Assembly: GCA_002292015.1 (NCBI GenBank)
Contig: DBBD01000125.1
Coordinates: forward strand, 1 to 7,647
DNA from: Firmicutes bacterium UBA993
GTDB taxonomy: Bacteria; Bacillota; Dethiobacteria; DTU022
Direction of reading: 5' to 3'
Length of the DNA stretch: 7,647 bases
The notes under the pieces were generated by a model, which was not told the DNA's origin, ran no database searches, and saw nothing but the letters and a program-made list of their open reading frames with translations. Shown piece by piece: positions 6,309 to 7,647 of the stretch; position 1 is the stretch's first letter; each line of letters begins with the position of its first letter. Both the position numbers and the translations under genes were made by a program.

Positions 6309-6689
6309 TTATTTTTTCAGAGCAATTACTTCGATTTCAACAGAAAATTTACCGGGAAGCTCCTTTACCGCTACACAGGTGCGGGCCGGTTCGTTAGCGG
6401 TAAAATAAGTCTTGTAAACTTCATTCATTGCCCCAAAGTCAGCCATATCAGTAAGGTACACTGATGCCTTAACTACCTGCTCAAGGCTGCTGCCGGCCGC
6501 TTCAAGAATCAGCTTAATGTTCTCTAAAACCCGGGCGGTAGACTCCCTGATATCACCGGCAACAGGCTGGCCGCTCTGCGGATCTACCGGAACTGTTCCT
6601 GAAAGAAAGAGCATTCCTCCGGCCTCAACCGCGTGGGAATACGGGCCTGCTTTGAATAAACCGGTAATGTTGATACATTTCTTCTCCAT
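6309..6689 (-). CDS. RidA family (YjgF/YER057c/UK114) enamine/imine deaminase
   Basis: This small cytoplasmic protein is expected to form a trimer and to hydrolyse reactive enamines and imines released by PLP-dependent dehydratases, forming 2-oxoacids and ammonia. It has 126 residues, the usual family length. Family landmarks are AGPYSHAV (14-21), FLSGTVPVD (28-36) and PARTCVAV (101-108), in which R103 matches the substrate-binding arginine (Arg105 of E. coli RidA). E118 in VEIEV matches Glu120, keeping the 15-residue spacing between the two. The ATG at 6689 has GGAGGT at 6702-6697, about 8 nt upstream. The gene is divergent from the nitroreductase, with about 96 bp between starts. A weak leftward promoter (TTGTAA, 18 bp, TTAAAT) can be drawn there but is not convincing. 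No terminator follows its stop. I give no symbol because the exact subgroup (RidA or Rid1-7) is not settled. Confidence 0.9.
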   Translation of the reverse strand: MEKKCINITGLFKAGPYSHAVEAGGMLFLSGTVPVDPQSGQPVAGDIRESTARVLENIKLILEAAGSSLEQVVKASVYLTDMADFGAMNEVYKTYFTANEPARTCVAVKELPGKFSVEIEVIALKK

Positions 6690-6754
6690 TAACCCGACCT
6701 CCGATTTATTGTGGTAGTTAATAAGCTTTCAATTATTTAAGCTAAATTCCTGCT

Positions 6755-6765
6755 TATGTTACAAT
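6755..6765 (+). promoter_or_regulatory. Extended -10 promoter for the nitroreductase
   Basis: The plus strand reads TATGTTACAAT: TATGT (6755-6759) fits TRTGn and the hexamer TACAAT (6760-6765) matches TATAAT at five of six bases. No strong -35 is visible. Transcription would begin near 6772, only about 14 nt before the chosen start at 6786. The ATG at 6756 lies within this element, which argues against its use as the start codon. Confidence 0.5.
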
Positions 6766-6785
6766 ACAGAAAATGGGGGGTGTTT

Positions 6786-7514
6786 TTGATCACTTACGGT
6801 GATGATTTTCAAAAACTAAGCAAATACAGACGTGAATCACTGAGCGGCAAGGGTCTCGACTGGGCAAACAAACCGCCACTCTACAAAATATATCCGCCGG
6901 AGTTAAAACGTTTTGAACTACCAAAACCCCGGCAAGCGGGCGGACTGCCCCTCTTTAGCATTATCAAAGGGCGCCGTTCAGAAAGAAATTTTAGCAATAA
7001 CGCAGTTTCGGAGACGGTGTTTTCACAAATCCTTTGGGCGGTGCAAGGTATTACCCAAGCCGATGAATACCACCAGCTTCGGGCTGCGCCCTCGGCCGGG
7101 GGACTCTTCCCGATTGAAACTTACTGTTTCGTAAACCTGGTGGCAGGCTTTGAACCGGGAATATACCACTACCAGGTTCCTGATCACAACCTGGTTTTAA
7201 TCAGGCCAGGTTCATTCGGCACGGAATTAGCAAAGGCGGCATTGAGCCAGAAGATGGTCAGGGATGCCGCTTTTAACCTGGTCTGGAGCGCCATGATTGA
7301 AAGGTCAAAGTGGAAGTATGATCAGCGTGCTTACCGCTACGTTTATCTGGATGCCGGACATATCGGCCAGAATGCCGCCTTGGCCGCCGTTGCATGCGGC
7401 CTTGGATCCTGCCAAATCGGCGCCTTTTTTGATGAGGAGGTCAATGCTCTGATTGAAGTTGACGGCACCGCTGAGACAGCAGTTTATATGACGGCGATTG
7501 GTACCGTAAGATAA
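6786..7514 (+). CDS. SagB-type FMN nitroreductase family oxidoreductase
   Basis: This is a flavin-dependent oxidoreductase of the nitroreductase fold, nearest to the SagB/ThcOx-type dehydrogenase group. That group includes enzymes oxidising azolines in peptide natural products and many stand-alone members of unknown substrate. From TTG 6786 it has 242 residues. An N-terminal segment (YGDDFQKLSKYRRE, DWANKPP) typical of the group precedes the FMN-binding RRSER (63-67). The flavin-pocket motif PSAGGLFPIE (102-111) follows, then YLDAGHIGQN (187-196) and the C-terminal GAFFDEEV (212-219). The TTG follows a G-rich ribosome site (GGGGGG, 6775-6780) by 5 nt and gives a natural N-terminus. ATG 6756 would add ten residues but overlaps the promoter; GTG 6780 has no upstream site. 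No YcaO cyclase, precursor peptide or transporter is visible nearby, so an azoline substrate is not supported. A strong hairpin follows the stop. Confidence 0.85.
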   Translation: MITYGDDFQKLSKYRRESLSGKGLDWANKPPLYKIYPPELKRFELPKPRQAGGLPLFSIIKGRRSERNFSNNAVSETVFSQILWAVQGITQADEYHQLRAAPSAGGLFPIETYCFVNLVAGFEPGIYHYQVPDHNLVLIRPGSFGTELAKAALSQKMVRDAAFNLVWSAMIERSKWKYDQRAYRYVYLDAGHIGQNAALAAVACGLGSCQIGAFFDEEVNALIEVDGTAETAVYMTAIGTVR

Positions 7515-7535
7515 ACTGCTTTTCGCTCCCTAATA

Positions 7536-7563
7536 AAGGCGCCGGGATAAAACCCGGCGCCTT
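7536..7563. terminator. Strong hairpin terminator between convergent genes
   Basis: AAGGCGCCGGG (7536-7546) and CCCGGCGCCTT (7553-7563) form a perfect 11-bp, very GC-rich stem with the loop ATAAAA. The plus-strand exit has only two T's, whereas leftward transcripts would leave through a U-richer tail (TTTATTA, including two stem bases). It therefore suits the gene entering from the right edge best and may also end the nitroreductase transcript, i.e. act in both directions. Confidence 0.75.
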
Positions 7564-7581
7564 CATACGTTAGTTATTAGG

Positions 7582-7647
7582 TCACTCCCACCAGTTGGGA
7601 GCTGGCGGAACTGGTTCACCCGGGGCTGGTTCACCCGGAACAGGTTC
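7582..7647 (-). CDS. C-terminal end of a leftward gene with Pro/Glu/Gly repeats (partial)
   Basis: The minus strand is open from the window edge to a TGA at 7584-7582 and gives 21 residues. They are three related pentapeptides, EPVPG, EPAPG and EPVPP, followed by APNWWE at the C-terminus. The frame is supported by the 15-bp repeat period (a multiple of three), the stop just before a strong hairpin with a T-tail in the right direction, and the tidy repeat it encodes. Such proline-rich tails are common in linkers and surface-exposed proteins, but the rest lies outside the window and I cannot name a function. The opposite strand is also open over this stretch, but lacks a nearby start and ribosome site. 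Confidence 0.5.
   Translation of the reverse strand, partial: EPVPGEPAPGEPVPPAPNWWE
7607..7647. repeat. 15-bp tandem repeat at the right edge
   Basis: GGAACTGGTTCACCC (7607-7621) and GGGGCTGGTTCACCC (7622-7636) differ at two positions and are followed by a partial third unit, GGAACAGGTTC (7637-7647), cut by the window end. The period equals five codons and encodes the pentapeptide repeat of the partial leftward gene. The array may continue beyond the window. Confidence 0.75.

Noticed and set aside
6119..6464. Two overlapping rightward open frames (6119-6397 and 6162-6464)
   Set aside because: They run into the antisense of the RidA gene, have no good ribosome site and encode sequences rich in Phe, Ser, Pro and His, as expected of antisense reading.
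1..7647. Defence system, prophage, insertion sequence or CRISPR
   Set aside because: No nuclease, helicase, transposase, integrase, phage gene or regularly spaced repeat array is present; the coding genes are metabolic or signalling types.

Overview
The window looks like ordinary chromosome from an anaerobic Gram-positive-type bacterium, most likely a Clostridia-like Bacillota. This placement is an inference. It rests on strong AGGAGG-type ribosome sites, extended -10 promoters of the TRTGn type, a one-polypeptide ADP-forming acyl-CoA synthetase, and a long NIF3 variant that I associate with Clostridia. I see no integrase, transposase, tRNA, rRNA or CRISPR array.

Layout, left to right: (1) An AT-rich upstream region (1-223) carries an 8-bp tandem repeat and a good sigma-A promoter, driving an ADP-forming acyl-CoA synthetase (224-2341, +). 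(2) Two leftward genes, probably one operon, face it: a class V PLP enzyme resembling cysteine desulfurases but lacking the catalytic cysteine (4601-3339), then a NIF3-family metal-site protein (3297-2338). The last gene overlaps the synthetase tail to tail by 4 bp, and a candidate terminator for the synthetase lies inside the antisense of NIF3. (3) A 244-bp divergent control region (4602-4845) holds two back-to-back extended -10 promoters forming an 11/12 inverted repeat, plus a CT/GA-rich hairpin repeat. (4) A six-helix membrane diguanylate cyclase with intact active and inhibitory sites (4846-6024, +). (5) A 284-bp gap (6025-6308) holding a possible small, perhaps frameshifted, leftward gene. 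(6) A RidA-type deaminase (6689-6309, -), divergent from a SagB-type nitroreductase (+) whose real start is probably TTG at 6786. (7) A strong hairpin at 7536-7563, then the C-terminal end of a leftward gene with a Pro/Glu/Gly pentapeptide repeat, cut by the window edge.

Functionally this is mixed housekeeping and accessory metabolism: ATP formation from acyl-CoA, enamine/imine detoxification, a flavin oxidoreductase, a PLP enzyme and c-di-GMP signalling. Nothing ties all the genes into one pathway, and I do not see a clear new multi-gene system. The most worthwhile leads are the symmetric divergent promoter pair, the cysteine-less desulfurase homologue paired with NIF3, the alternative-stem repeat in that operon's probable leader, and the small broken gene at 6028-6204.
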